Shown here piece after piece: positions 36,199-45,286 of a stretch of DNA of 64,000 bases (the stretch's first letter is position 1; every line of letters begins with the position of its first letter). Source of the stretch: JASGCL01 sp965262775. GTDB taxonomy: Bacteria; Pseudomonadota; Alphaproteobacteria; JASGCL01. The stretch covers positions 124,001 to 188,000 of the forward strand of contig CBDHFT010000006.1 of the NCBI GenBank assembly GCA_965262775.1, read 5' to 3'. Below the pieces are notes generated by a model. It was not told the origin of the DNA. It made no database searches and saw only the letters and a list, made by a program, of their open reading frames with translations. The position numbers were made by a program, and so were the translations under genes.

Positions 36199-37830
36199 GA
36201 ACAACCATCAGCAGTTAGCCCAGTGGTTAACCGACCACGGTTTAGAAACAACTTGGCTTTTTTTATTAATGAATAAAATAGTCGCTGAAAATGTGAAAAC
36301 GGGCGGCCATTTGCAAAATATATTGCGGGATAAAAAATTTCAAACGATAAAGAAAATAGCTGATGACAATTTATTAGACGGGCTTTCGATGGGGCAGGTT
36401 GCCGCCCTCTACGAATTCTCCCTTGCCCATTGCGACCGCGCGGCGCGCAAAACCGCGGGGCAATATTTCACGCCCGATGATGTCGCAGAAATCATGGCGC
36501 AAAAGGCCATCAACAATTTTGGTAAAGATAAAAATAAAATATGGTGCGACCCCTGTGCGGGCGTCGGCAATTTATCTTATTATGTGATAGCCGCTCAAGA
36601 TAACCCCGAAGAATTCCTGCGACATAATATCATTTTCATCGACCGCGATCCCTTGGCATTATTAATTGCGCGCACTTTGTTGGCTATAGCATTTCAAAAC
36701 AAAAACGAAAATTTGTTTCACGATATAGAAAAAAAATTTATTGTTGCCGATTTTTTGCAAGATGATTCACTGCCCACCGTTGATGTCATGATTTCTTAAT
36801 CCGCCATATGGTCAAATTCGCAAGGGTCAAATTCGCAAGGGCCAAATTCGCAAGGATGACGAAGGCGCGGCCACCGACCTTTATGCTCAATTCATGGAAC
36901 GTGTGATGGAAAAAACAAAAGCCATCGGCGGGGGTTTTGTCGCCATCACCCCGCAATCCTTTACCCATGCCGAAAAATTTTTACCATTGCGGACAAGGTT
37001 GTTAGAGCAGGGCAAGAAGATTATCATTTATAATTTTGATAATGTTCCTGACAATATTTTTCGTGGCAAAAAATTTGGCAGTGAAAACAGCAACCAAGCC
37101 AACAGCACCCGCGCCGCCATCACCATATTTCATCATGGTCATCGAACAACCAATGAAAAACAATTTCTTATCACGCCGTTGCTTCGTTGGCGTTGTGCGG
37201 AACGCGCCACCTTGTTGGCGGGGCTTGATGGTTTTTTAACTTCGCTGGACGATGTTACCACGAAGATATTTCCCAAGATAAGCCAGGCGACAAAAGCCCT
37301 TTATTCATCGACCGCCAAGCAAGAAACATTATCAACCATATTATCGAACGCCGCCACCGATTATTGTTTGTTTGTGCCAAGCACGCCGCGTTATTTTATT
37401 TCGGCCCTGTTGCAAAAACCACAACGCACCAGCTGTCGCGTTTTATATTTTTCATCGCGCGCGCGACAGGGACCATGCCTATATCTTGCTCAATAGCAGT
37501 TTTTGTTATTGGTGGTGGCGCGTGAACGATGGTGGCATGACACTGTCTTTAAAAACCCTGCGCAGCCTACCCCTTATCAATATACAAACGCAAAGCGAAA
37601 GCAAAAAAAATTCATCATCTTCACCAATGAAGGCTATGATAAAAAAAATAATGACATCAGAAAAAAATAACCGCGTGATAAAACGCAATGCGGGGCGCGA
37701 CAATGAAAATGTTAAACATGACAAGGAATTGATTCACAGTTTGAATCATCGCCTTATGATGCAATTGCCGCAACATGCCATTGATAGCAAAATGTTGCTG
37801 GCATTGCATAATAATAGCGTTTTGTCCTAA
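36179..37830 (+). pseudogene. N6-adenine DNA methylase (Eco57I/TaqI-like) broken by two frameshifts
   Basis: Three frames together encode one methylase of about 550 residues. Frame one (36179-36799) has QYFTPDDVAEIM (motif X) and WCDPCAGVGNLSYY (motif I, SAM binding) and ends at VDVMIS. Skipping one base at TCTTAAT gives SNPPYG, so the frameshift falls exactly in the catalytic NPPY motif. Frame two continues to 37496. A second +1 shift near 37455-37475 restores YILLNSSFCYWWWRVNDGG, a typical methylase C-terminal block, to 37830. A 15-base unit is repeated three times just after NPPYG. The first frame overlaps the upstream gene by 20 bases. As written it cannot make active enzyme; sequencing error remains possible. 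Confidence 0.82.
36811..36855 (+). repeat. Three tandem copies of a 15-base unit in the methylase
   Basis: GTCAAATTCGCAAGG occurs twice (36811-36825, 36826-36840) and once more with one change (36841-36855). It adds GQIRK repeats directly after NPPY and keeps frame. Unit number could vary by slippage without changing the reading frame. Confidence 0.93.
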
Positions 37831-37873
37831 GGGTGCAGGGGTCGCGAATGGCCGAATATTTTTTAAAAATCAT

Positions 37874-37902
37874 TTGACAAGTTTTTCAAAATTGGTTAGC
37901 AA
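37874..37902 (+). promoter_or_regulatory. Possible promoter of etfBA
   Basis: TTGACA (37874-37879) and TAGCAA (37897-37902) are 17 bases apart and 37 bases before the etfB start. The -10 is weak. GGAGA follows as ribosome site. Confidence 0.4.
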
Positions 37903-37939
37903 AAATCATTCAATTTTTAAAAACAAAGTGGAGAAATAA

Positions 37940-38689
37940 ATGAAAATTCTTGTACCAGTTAAAAGAGTGATTGAAGCCAACACCAAGGTTCGGGTTAAAC
38001 CCGACCAAACAGGCGTTGAGTTAAATAATGTCAAGATGGACATGAATCCATTTTGTGAAATCGCCGTTGAACAAGCTATAAGATTGGTCGAAGCAAAAGT
38101 AGCCACCGAAGTGGTGTTGGTTTCGGTGGGCACGGCGCAGGCGCAGGAAACCATTCGCAAAGGTTTGGCCATGGGCGCCGACCGCGGTATTCATATTCTT
38201 GCCGACCACGAAACCGAAAATTTGTTAGTCGCAAAATTATTGGTCAAGGTTGTCGAAAAAGAAAAACCAGGTTTGGTGATATTGGGCAAGCAAGCCATCG
38301 ATGGCGATGCCAACCAAACGGGGCAAATGTTGGCGGCGTTGCTTAATTGGTCGTCGGCAGCCTACGTATCCAAATTGGATATTAAGGGCGACATGGCCGA
38401 GGTAACCCGCGAAGTTGACGGCGGTTTGGAAATTATTAATATAAAAATGCCAGCGATTATCACGGCTGACCTAAGGCTTAACGAACCTCGCTACACCACC
38501 TTGCCCAATATCATGAAGGCCAAGAAAAAACCGATAGAATCATTGACCGCGGAAGCCTTAGGCGTTGCCATGACCCCGCGATTGAAAACATTAAAGGTTA
38601 TCGAACCCAAAGTACGCGGCGGCGGCGTTAAAGTAAAAACGGTCGCCGAGTTGGTGCAAAAATTACACAACGAAGCAAAAGTTATATAA
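37940..38689 (+). CDS. etfB: Electron transfer flavoprotein beta subunit
   Basis: A 249-residue subunit binding AMP in the ETF heterodimer, which carries electrons from flavin dehydrogenases to ETF-ubiquinone oxidoreductase. MKILVPVKRVIEANTKVRV, NPFCEIAVEQAIRL, GKQAIDGDANQTGQMLAALL and the C-terminal recognition-loop region KKKPIESLTAEALG are typical. The DMGDH-like enzyme at 58 kb would be a natural electron donor. Confidence 0.96.
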   Translation: MKILVPVKRVIEANTKVRVKPDQTGVELNNVKMDMNPFCEIAVEQAIRLVEAKVATEVVLVSVGTAQAQETIRKGLAMGADRGIHILADHETENLLVAKLLVKVVEKEKPGLVILGKQAIDGDANQTGQMLAALLNWSSAAYVSKLDIKGDMAEVTREVDGGLEIINIKMPAIITADLRLNEPRYTTLPNIMKAKKKPIESLTAEALGVAMTPRLKTLKVIEPKVRGGGVKVKTVAELVQKLHNEAKVI

Positions 38690-38710
38690 AAAAACGAAAG
38701 GAAAAAATCC

Positions 38711-39667
38711 ATGTCTATTTTAGCTATTCTCGACCATCACGATAACATGCTGGCCCCCGCTAGCTTGAGCACCTTAACCTGTGCCAAAAAAATTGCCGCC
38801 ACATCAAAAGGTGAAATTGATGTCTTGGTGGTTGGCAAAGATGTAAAACCCATCGTCGACCGTTTGGCCAACGCCAGCGGCATAAGGAAGATTTTAACCG
38901 CCACCGCCGACCATTTGGCTCACCCCGTGGCGGAGGATGTAACGGCCATCGTCCTGGACATGGCAAAAAATTATCGTCATGTTATTGCCCCCGCCAATAG
39001 TTTTGGTAAAAATATCATGCCGCGCGTTGCCGCATTGTTGGATGTTCAGCAAATATCGGAAATAACGGGCGTGGTGAAAGAAAATGTTTTTGAACGCCCC
39101 ATTTATGCGGGCAATGCCTTGGCGACGGTTGAAACCAGCGACAAAATTATTTGCATGACGGTGCGTGGCACTGCCTTCGAACCCGATAACTTGACGGGCG
39201 GCAAGGCGGAGGCCAGCGCGGTAACCGTGCCAGGCAAAAATGCTTTGGTATCGTTTGTTAAATTGGACCAAACAAAAAGCGAGCGACCCGAATTAACATC
39301 CGCCAAGATAGTGATATCGGGCGGGCGCGGTATGGCGGCGAAAGAAAATTTTGCTTTGTTGGATAAGGTGGCTACGGTGTTAAATGCCGCGGTTGGCGCG
39401 TCGCGCGCCGCGGTTGACGCGGGTTATGCCCCCAACGATTACCAGGTGGGGCAAACGGGTAAGGTTGTGGCACCCGACCTTTATATCGCGGTTGGTATTT
39501 CGGGGGCGATTCAACATTTGGCGGGCATGAAAGACAGCAAAATCATTGCCGCCATTAATAAGGATGATGAAGCACCAATTTTCCAAGTGGCAGATTACGG
39601 TTTGGTCGCCGACCTTTTTACCGTTTTGCCCGAACTGGAAGCCGAATTAAAAAAAATTAAGAAGTAG
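38711..39667 (+). CDS. etfA: Electron transfer flavoprotein alpha subunit
   Basis: A 318-residue subunit holding FAD. The C-terminal FAD domain has SGGRGMAAKENF, VGASRAAVDAGY, QVGQTGKVVAPDLYIAVGIS and GAIQHLAGMKDSKIIAAINKD. It lies 21 bases after etfB in the usual order. Confidence 0.96.
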   Translation: MSILAILDHHDNMLAPASLSTLTCAKKIAATSKGEIDVLVVGKDVKPIVDRLANASGIRKILTATADHLAHPVAEDVTAIVLDMAKNYRHVIAPANSFGKNIMPRVAALLDVQQISEITGVVKENVFERPIYAGNALATVETSDKIICMTVRGTAFEPDNLTGGKAEASAVTVPGKNALVSFVKLDQTKSERPELTSAKIVISGGRGMAAKENFALLDKVATVLNAAVGASRAAVDAGYAPNDYQVGQTGKVVAPDLYIAVGISGAIQHLAGMKDSKIIAAINKDDEAPIFQVADYGLVADLFTVLPELEAELKKIKK

Positions 39668-39754
39668 GTGTGCTGAAGCACAAAACAAAAAATAAGAATA
39701 TTATTTTTGTAGCAATTACTTGATTGTTGGTGCCTTTAATTAACCGAGCCAGGT

Positions 39755-39890
39755 TGCGGATAGGGCGTTTATTCTAAACGGCTGTGGATAGAGGGGGTTA
39801 TTACAACCCGCCACGGATAGGGGGGTAGCTGTGGCATAATGCGTTTATTGCAGCCCCGCGGGTAGGGCGACTATTGCAACCCGCCAAGTT
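39755..39890. repeat. Four degenerate copies of a ~30-base unit at and beyond the atpF 3' end
   Basis: Units of the type GGATAGGG-n-TTATT-n-ACCCGCC recur near 39757, 39786, 39814 and 39860. The last overlaps the atpF stop codon, as if the gene's 3' end had been copied into its 3' untranslated region. The copies have diverged. They sit between two converging transcripts (etfA and atpF). Confidence 0.5.
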
Positions 39891-40380
39891 TTTTAACGGC
39901 GTTGTTGAGCAATTTGCTGCTGGCTTGGTCGTTACGCAATTCGTTGGCAATGGTGGTGCGTGCCGCGGCAATGGCCTCGCTCGATATTTCTTTTATCAAT
40001 TGGTTCTTTAATTTTTCTTGATCTTGGGCAATGCGGCTTTCTAAATATTTTTCTTTTTGTGCCATTTGTTTTTGTAATTTTTCATCGGCATCCTTTAACA
40101 ATTTGTTGCCGTCTTCTTTGCTCGATTGTAAAATCTCATCGGCCAGGTCAGCCGCGGCTTTTAACTTTTTTTCTGCGGCATCATAAAGCTCTTGGGCTTC
40201 TTTTTTTATTTGTTCGGCATCGGCCAATTGTTTTTTAACCGACGCGATGTTGTTATCCAACATGGCGAGCAATGCTTTCCGCCCCTTCACCACCGCCAAC
40301 ACCACAAAAATAGTAAATGACACCGCCACCCAAAAGGTTGGGTCATGCGGCAATTTGTTTAAAATAGGTTCGATAGACAT
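39871..40380 (-). CDS. atpF: F1Fo-ATP synthase subunit b
   Basis: A 169-residue stator subunit with one N-terminal TM helix (PTFWVAVSFTIFVVLAVV) and a long heptad-rich helix with KKEAQELYDAAEKKLKAA. It pairs with b' to link Fo to F1. Last gene of the atpBEF'F operon on the reverse strand. Confidence 0.93.
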   Translation of the reverse strand: MSIEPILNKLPHDPTFWVAVSFTIFVVLAVVKGRKALLAMLDNNIASVKKQLADAEQIKKEAQELYDAAEKKLKAAADLADEILQSSKEDGNKLLKDADEKLQKQMAQKEKYLESRIAQDQEKLKNQLIKEISSEAIAAARTTIANELRNDQASSKLLNNAVKKLGGLQ

Positions 40381-40404
40381 GGTGTAATAAATTCTGGCCA
40401 GGGA

Positions 40405-41025
40405 TTATAGCAAAATATTTTTAACAATTTCTTTTCCCAAATTATCAACCATTTTTGGTTTTTCTTGATAGATGGCGTTTTTTATTTTTTGTAAATTGTT
40501 GTTCGATTCGTTAAGAATCCCATCGGCATGTTGTTGGAATTTCTTCAATGATTTTTCTTGGCTTTCGGCTATCATGCTGGCTACCTTGGCTATTTCGGTG
40601 CGGGCATTGGCGCGGGCGATTGATAATTTTTCTTCTAACTTTTCTTCCATTTGCTTGCTTTGCGCCAACATTTTTTCGGCACTTTGATAATTATTTTTAA
40701 TAATTTTGTCGCGCATTTCTAACTTACCACCAATACTGGGAACAAAAAACCTACGCATCAGGAAAAAGAAAACGCCGAAACTTATCACCAACCAAAAAAG
40801 TTGACTGGGGAAGGTGGATACCTCAAATTGCGGCAAACCCTTCATTTCTTCTTCGGCTGCGCCACCTTCGGCCACGGCTTCCGCCGCCATTGCCAAACCC
40901 TGGAGCAGAGCAAAAGAAAGGCCAGCCAAGCCGCCACCTATTACTAATTTTGTAAGATAGCGGTTTGACCGACCAGTTTTGCTGTCGGAAATAAAATTGT
41001 AAAAATTATGCAACCTGACCAGCAT
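40405..41025 (-). CDS. atpG: F1Fo-ATP synthase subunit b'
   Basis: A 206-residue b' subunit, the second stator helix of alphaproteobacteria and phototrophs. About 60 N-terminal residues include a hydrophobic stretch (LVIGGGLAGLSFALLQGLAMA). The usual TM helix LFWLVISFGVFFFLM and coiled coil follow. The N-terminal extension could be an internal signal or a misjudged start. It lies between atpE and atpF. The symbol atpG is used by some for b'; it is not the gamma subunit here. Confidence 0.9.
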   Translation of the reverse strand: MLVRLHNFYNFISDSKTGRSNRYLTKLVIGGGLAGLSFALLQGLAMAAEAVAEGGAAEEEMKGLPQFEVSTFPSQLFWLVISFGVFFFLMRRFFVPSIGGKLEMRDKIIKNNYQSAEKMLAQSKQMEEKLEEKLSIARANARTEIAKVASMIAESQEKSLKKFQQHADGILNESNNNLQKIKNAIYQEKPKMVDNLGKEIVKNILL

Positions 41026-41057
41026 TATAATTTTATTAAATAATACCGTTTGTACCT

Positions 41058-41282
41058 TTATCCATAAAGGATAAGAAAAGCGATAAGCAACGCGTAGAGC
41101 GCGGTTGCTTCCACCAAGGCAAAGCCAAGCATTGATACGCCGAACACGTGTTGGCGCGCGCCAGGGTTTTTGCCAAGCGCCGTAACAAGCGCGGAAAAGA
41201 TATTACCAATACCAATGCCGACGCCAAACAGCGCAATGACTGCAAGTCCCGCGCCTATCATTTTTGCTGATGCTAGATCCAT
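41058..41282 (-). CDS. atpE: F1Fo-ATP synthase subunit c
   Basis: A 74-residue two-helix proteolipid forming the rotor ring. AVIALFGVGIGIGNIFSALV is helix one, RQHVFGVSMLGFALVEATALYALLIAF helix two, and the proton-binding Glu is in LVEATALYA. An AGGAG site precedes the ATG. No Na+-type ligand set is visible, so proton coupling is expected. Confidence 0.96.
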   Translation of the reverse strand: MDLASAKMIGAGLAVIALFGVGIGIGNIFSALVTALGKNPGARQHVFGVSMLGFALVEATALYALLIAFLILYG

Positions 41283-41351
41283 GTGTTTATCTCCTAAAAA
41301 AAAATGATTAATGGATAAAGGTTTATTTAGTGGTGGAGGTGTAGCGCATCA

Positions 41352-42083
41352 TTAATGTAAAGGCAAGTTAAAAAAACAAAAAACATAGGCCTGTAAAAAC
41401 GCCACCATAATTTCAAAACCGACCAACACAACATTAACGGTAATGGGTAACAACCCCGCCACCCCAAAGGACAGGGCGGCCAAGGGCAACACGAAGCCAG
41501 CAAAAATTTTCATCATGGCGTGCCCCACCATCATGTTGGCAAACAAACGAACCGAAAGGCTGATGGGGCGCGATAAGTAAGAAATAAATTCAATCGGTAT
41601 CATCAAAGGAAACATGAAGGCTGGCGTTCCCTTTGGCGGGACAAAGAAGGTTAGAAAATGCAAACCATGTTTGATAAACCCTAAAATAGTTACAAAAACA
41701 AAAATAACCGCGGCCATGACAAAGGTAACAAAAATATGGCTGGTGAAGGTGAAGCTGTAAGGTAACAGCCCCAACAAATTCCCTATCAAAATAAAGAAGA
41801 ATAGGGAGAAAACAAACGGCAGGTATTTTTTGCCTTCGCTGCCACTGTTGGATTCTATCATGTTGGCAATAAATTGATAAGACTGTTCGACAACCGATTG
41901 CAATCGCGTTGGCACCAAATTGTTCGCGCTTGCTTTTTGACGGGTGGCAAGAAATAAAAGAGTGCTGCAAACCAGCAAAGTCAACATCATGAACAATGAT
42001 GAATTGGTGAAAGAAACATCGGTGTTGCCAATATGAATGGGCACGATGGTGTGGATTTGAAATTGATGTAATGGGCTTGCCAT
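41352..42083 (-). CDS. atpB: F1Fo-ATP synthase subunit a
   Basis: A 243-residue proton-channel subunit with five to six helices. The essential Arg lies in LSRPISLSVRLFANMMVGHAM. The usual atpI gene is absent upstream; cobN begins its reading 36 bases away. No F1 genes (atpHAGDC) are in the window, as is normal for alphaproteobacteria. Confidence 0.95.
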   Translation of the reverse strand: MASPLHQFQIHTIVPIHIGNTDVSFTNSSLFMMLTLLVCSTLLFLATRQKASANNLVPTRLQSVVEQSYQFIANMIESNSGSEGKKYLPFVFSLFFFILIGNLLGLLPYSFTFTSHIFVTFVMAAVIFVFVTILGFIKHGLHFLTFFVPPKGTPAFMFPLMIPIEFISYLSRPISLSVRLFANMMVGHAMMKIFAGFVLPLAALSFGVAGLLPITVNVVLVGFEIMVAFLQAYVFCFFNLPLH

Positions 42084-42118
42084 GGATTTTTTCCCTATAT
42101 TTTTATAATAGTTTTTCT

Positions 42119-45100
42119 TTAATCAATTTGTTGCTTTTTTTCAACCAATAATTTTTGCAAAATATCCATAACATGATTTTGCCGCGGTTGCCACAATTTG
42201 CGGTCAATGGCTTCTTGAAATTTTGCCGCCATATCATATAGGGCAGGCAGGTTATGGTCGCGTAAAAACTTTACCGAATCTTCCTCCAACAAATAATGCT
42301 GAAACAAAAGGTCAAAATGGGCGGGCGTCACCGCCACCGTGGTGGCGGCAAAAGCAAAAAGATAATCAACCGTTGCCGCCATTTCGAACCCGCCTTTGTA
42401 ACCTTGCTGTCTTATACGCGCCAGCCATTTTTTATTCACCGCCCGCCCGCGCACTATTAAACCAATTTCTTCGGCCAGGGTTCTTACCACGGGTTGGGCT
42501 GGATTGCTGTGGTCGTTGTGGTAATGGGCAATTTTTTTATCGCGATTATTTTTTTGTTGCAAGAAACTGGCGGCGTTGAACAACCCGCCTTGAAATTGAT
42601 AATAATCGTCGCTGTCCAAAATATCATGTTCGCGGTTGTCTTGGTTTTGCATCACGACATCGGTGGTGCTTAATTTATTATGAAATATATTTTTTTTGCT
42701 TTGGCTGTCGGTGACCGATTTGTTGGCCTGGTCTTTGGTATAATAATGACTGGTCCAATATAAAAATTGTTGAGCCAAATCATCTTTGCTTTGCCATGAC
42801 CCATTGTCCAACATCTGTTGCATGCCCGTGCCATAACTGTTGGGGGCTGGTCCAAAAATTGCGGCCCCCGCAAAATCTTCGGCTGTTGTTTTATCCGCCC
42901 CTTGCTGTATCAATTCTTCGCTGGTTTTTTTATAATGGTCGGCTATGGGGTTTTGCTCGGCCGTTTCGTTTAGCTGGGCAACGGCGCGATAGGCCGAATC
43001 AAACAAATCTATCAAATGCGGGAAAGCATCGCGAAAGAAGCCCGAGATTCGTAATGTAATCATGACGCGTGGCCGTTGCAACAACGAAAGCGGCATGATG
43101 TTAAACCCAACCACGCGGCCCGATGTTTCTTCCCATGTTGGCTCGCACCCCATCAGCCATAATGCCATGGCGATGGTTTCGCCCGCGGTGCGCATTTCCG
43201 CGGTGCCCCAAGCGGTCAGGGTGATGTTTTTGGGGTAATCGCCATGTTCTGACAAATAACGGCTCAACACCAAATGCCCCGAACGTCGAGCAATGTCAAA
43301 CGCGGCCGCGCTCGGCGTTTTGCGATTATCAACCGTAAAAAAATTATGCCCCGTAGGCAGGAGGTCAGGCCGACCACGGCTGGGCGCGCCCGAGCCACCA
43401 GGCGGAATGAATTGCCCATCAAGCCCGCGCAACAAATTATCCAATTCCTGTTGCGGCGACAGGATAATTTTTTTATGCAGGTTATGGACATGCTCTATCA
43501 GCGGCTGCATCATGGTCGATTTTTTTAACTCCGCAAAAATCGGCTGCAATTGTTTTTCTATTTTTTTGTTGCGCGGTAATGATAAAATACTTCCCAGCCA
43601 AGCGATGGATAATTGTTGTATCGCCGAATGTTCATCGCCCGCGGTAATGATATTTTTACCAAAGCAATTTTCTATAATATTTTTATGGGTTGCGTTGTTT
43701 TGTAAATCCAACAAATCGGATAGGGTTTGTGGCAAGGAAGCAACATGGGTTTTAAGTCGCATCAAATAGAAAATATTTTCTGCAAGCTGTGCTCCATCAA
43801 TGCCTCCCCCCAACACATGCAAACCGCCACGAATTTGCAAATCGCGCAGGGCGCATAAATGTTTATCGATAACCGCCAGCTGTTGCAAATTATTCACGGA
43901 CCAAGCATTTTTTTCTATCCCCAATTCTTTGTCAAGTTCGGTGTTGGTGAGTTCTTGCCAAATGTCACGGATAAGATTTTGTTGTCGCCCTTCGTTTAGC
44001 TGTCGCGCCTGTTGGTATTCATCCATCAACCATTCCAATTTTTGTAGCGAGGTCGATTGTTCGGCGCGCATCATCATGGGGGGTAAATGGGCGATGATGG
44101 TTGCGGCGGTGCGGCGTTTGGCTTGGGCACCTTCACCCGGGTCATTGATGATGAAGGGATAAAAATAGGGGCAGGTGGGAAGCAAAGCGCGTGGCAAGCA
44201 AGAGGACCCAACCCCAGGCAACGCGCCCAATGATTTTCCCGACAACCATTCCAAATTACCATGTTTACCAAAATGGATGAAAGCATGGGGCGCAAATTTT
44301 TCCAAGTAAGCATGATGCGCGATATAGTAATGGGGTGGCGGTAAATGGGGGTCATGTTGCGATTCATCGGCATCGATATCGTAACCGCGTTGCGGTTGAA
44401 GCAACAACAGAATATTGCCAAATTGCTCACCCATGATAAGGAAAGATTTTTTGTCCTTGTCAAAAAATGGGTCTTGGCTTGGCGCGCCCCAACGTTGGGT
44501 AATTTTCTTTTGCCAAGCGTTTGACATGTTAGCAAAATAATTTTTATAATCGGCGAGCGATAGGGTAAGGCGTATTTTTTTTTGCGCGCCGCGGTTCGTG
44601 CTTGATAATTTTCCTGATAATTTTTTGGGATTGTTATTTTTCTTTTGCGTGGCATATTCGTTGGTGATGCCCGCCGCCATGTGATTGGCAATATCCTGGC
44701 CCGATAGATTGGTTTGATATTTTTTCCCCAGGTCATATTTTTTTTGATGAAGTTTTTTAAAAAATACAGCCAGCGATTCGGGGGTGTTCAAACCGACGCC
44801 ATTCATCAATCGGCTATCCTTGGCGGGATAATTTGACGTCATCACCGCCAGCCGTTTGTTTTTATTTTCCATGGTTTGCAAAACCAGGTAAGATTTTATT
44901 TTTGCGATGAAGGGCGGCAAGGCTTCGCGTGCCAGCTTAAAATCCTTTAATTCAATTTCCAGGGCGGTATCGCGCGCTAGGTTTTCTTTAAAACCCAAAA
45001 TACTTTCGGTGATGACGCCGTCTTGCTCGGGCAAAATAACCGACAGGGTGGCATCCTGCACCGAGAGGCCTTGCGGATTCTGTTGCCATGTTTGTCGCGT

Positions 45101-45286
45101 CGTGGTGCAAACAATGGGGCGCAACACGGGGGCCGATGTTTGCCAGGCATTGTAAATATTGCCTTCGACCTGTTCGCTATTGTTATCGCGTTGGGTAAAA
45201 TTTAACAGGCTGATAATAAGTTGTGGTTGATGCGCCGCCAACAAATGATTGATTATTTTTTTTTGCCGTGGGGTCCTTGCTTGCAT
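42119..45286 (-). CDS. cobN: Cobaltochelatase CobN, main body (frame three of a split gene)
   Basis: This 1055-residue frame holds most of CobN, the large subunit that with CobST inserts cobalt into hydrogenobyrinate a,c-diamide. HFGKHGNLEWLSGKSLGALP, NDPGEGAQAKRRTAATIIAHL and SGFFRDAFPHLIDLFD are signature blocks. It cannot be translated from the gene's true start without two frame changes, because the first ~250 residues lie in two other frames (see next feature). The join to this frame is at a run of nine A on the coding strand (45256-45264); eight A would restore frame. The ATG at 45286 is therefore probably not a natural start. CobN normally totals about 1275 residues, as the joined product would. 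Confidence 0.83.
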   Translation of the reverse strand: MQARTPRQKKIINHLLAAHQPQLIISLLNFTQRDNNSEQVEGNIYNAWQTSAPVLRPIVCTTTRQTWQQNPQGLSVQDATLSVILPEQDGVITESILGFKENLARDTALEIELKDFKLAREALPPFIAKIKSYLVLQTMENKNKRLAVMTSNYPAKDSRLMNGVGLNTPESLAVFFKKLHQKKYDLGKKYQTNLSGQDIANHMAAGITNEYATQKKNNNPKKLSGKLSSTNRGAQKKIRLTLSLADYKNYFANMSNAWQKKITQRWGAPSQDPFFDKDKKSFLIMGEQFGNILLLLQPQRGYDIDADESQHDPHLPPPHYYIAHHAYLEKFAPHAFIHFGKHGNLEWLSGKSLGALPGVGSSCLPRALLPTCPYFYPFIINDPGEGAQAKRRTAATIIAHLPPMMMRAEQSTSLQKLEWLMDEYQQARQLNEGRQQNLIRDIWQELTNTELDKELGIEKNAWSVNNLQQLAVIDKHLCALRDLQIRGGLHVLGGGIDGAQLAENIFYLMRLKTHVASLPQTLSDLLDLQNNATHKNIIENCFGKNIITAGDEHSAIQQLSIAWLGSILSLPRNKKIEKQLQPIFAELKKSTMMQPLIEHVHNLHKKIILSPQQELDNLLRGLDGQFIPPGGSGAPSRGRPDLLPTGHNFFTVDNRKTPSAAAFDIARRSGHLVLSRYLSEHGDYPKNITLTAWGTAEMRTAGETIAMALWLMGCEPTWEETSGRVVGFNIMPLSLLQRPRVMITLRISGFFRDAFPHLIDLFDSAYRAVAQLNETAEQNPIADHYKKTSEELIQQGADKTTAEDFAGAAIFGPAPNSYGTGMQQMLDNGSWQSKDDLAQQFLYWTSHYYTKDQANKSVTDSQSKKNIFHNKLSTTDVVMQNQDNREHDILDSDDYYQFQGGLFNAASFLQQKNNRDKKIAHYHNDHSNPAQPVVRTLAEEIGLIVRGRAVNKKWLARIRQQGYKGGFEMAATVDYLFAFAATTVAVTPAHFDLLFQHYLLEEDSVKFLRDHNLPALYDMAAKFQEAIDRKLWQPRQNHVMDILQKLLVEKKQQID

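Noticed and set aside
37831..37939. att repeat matching the tRNA-Val 3' end
   Set aside because: No stretch matching the tRNA T-arm and acceptor end was visible at the far end of the accessory segment.
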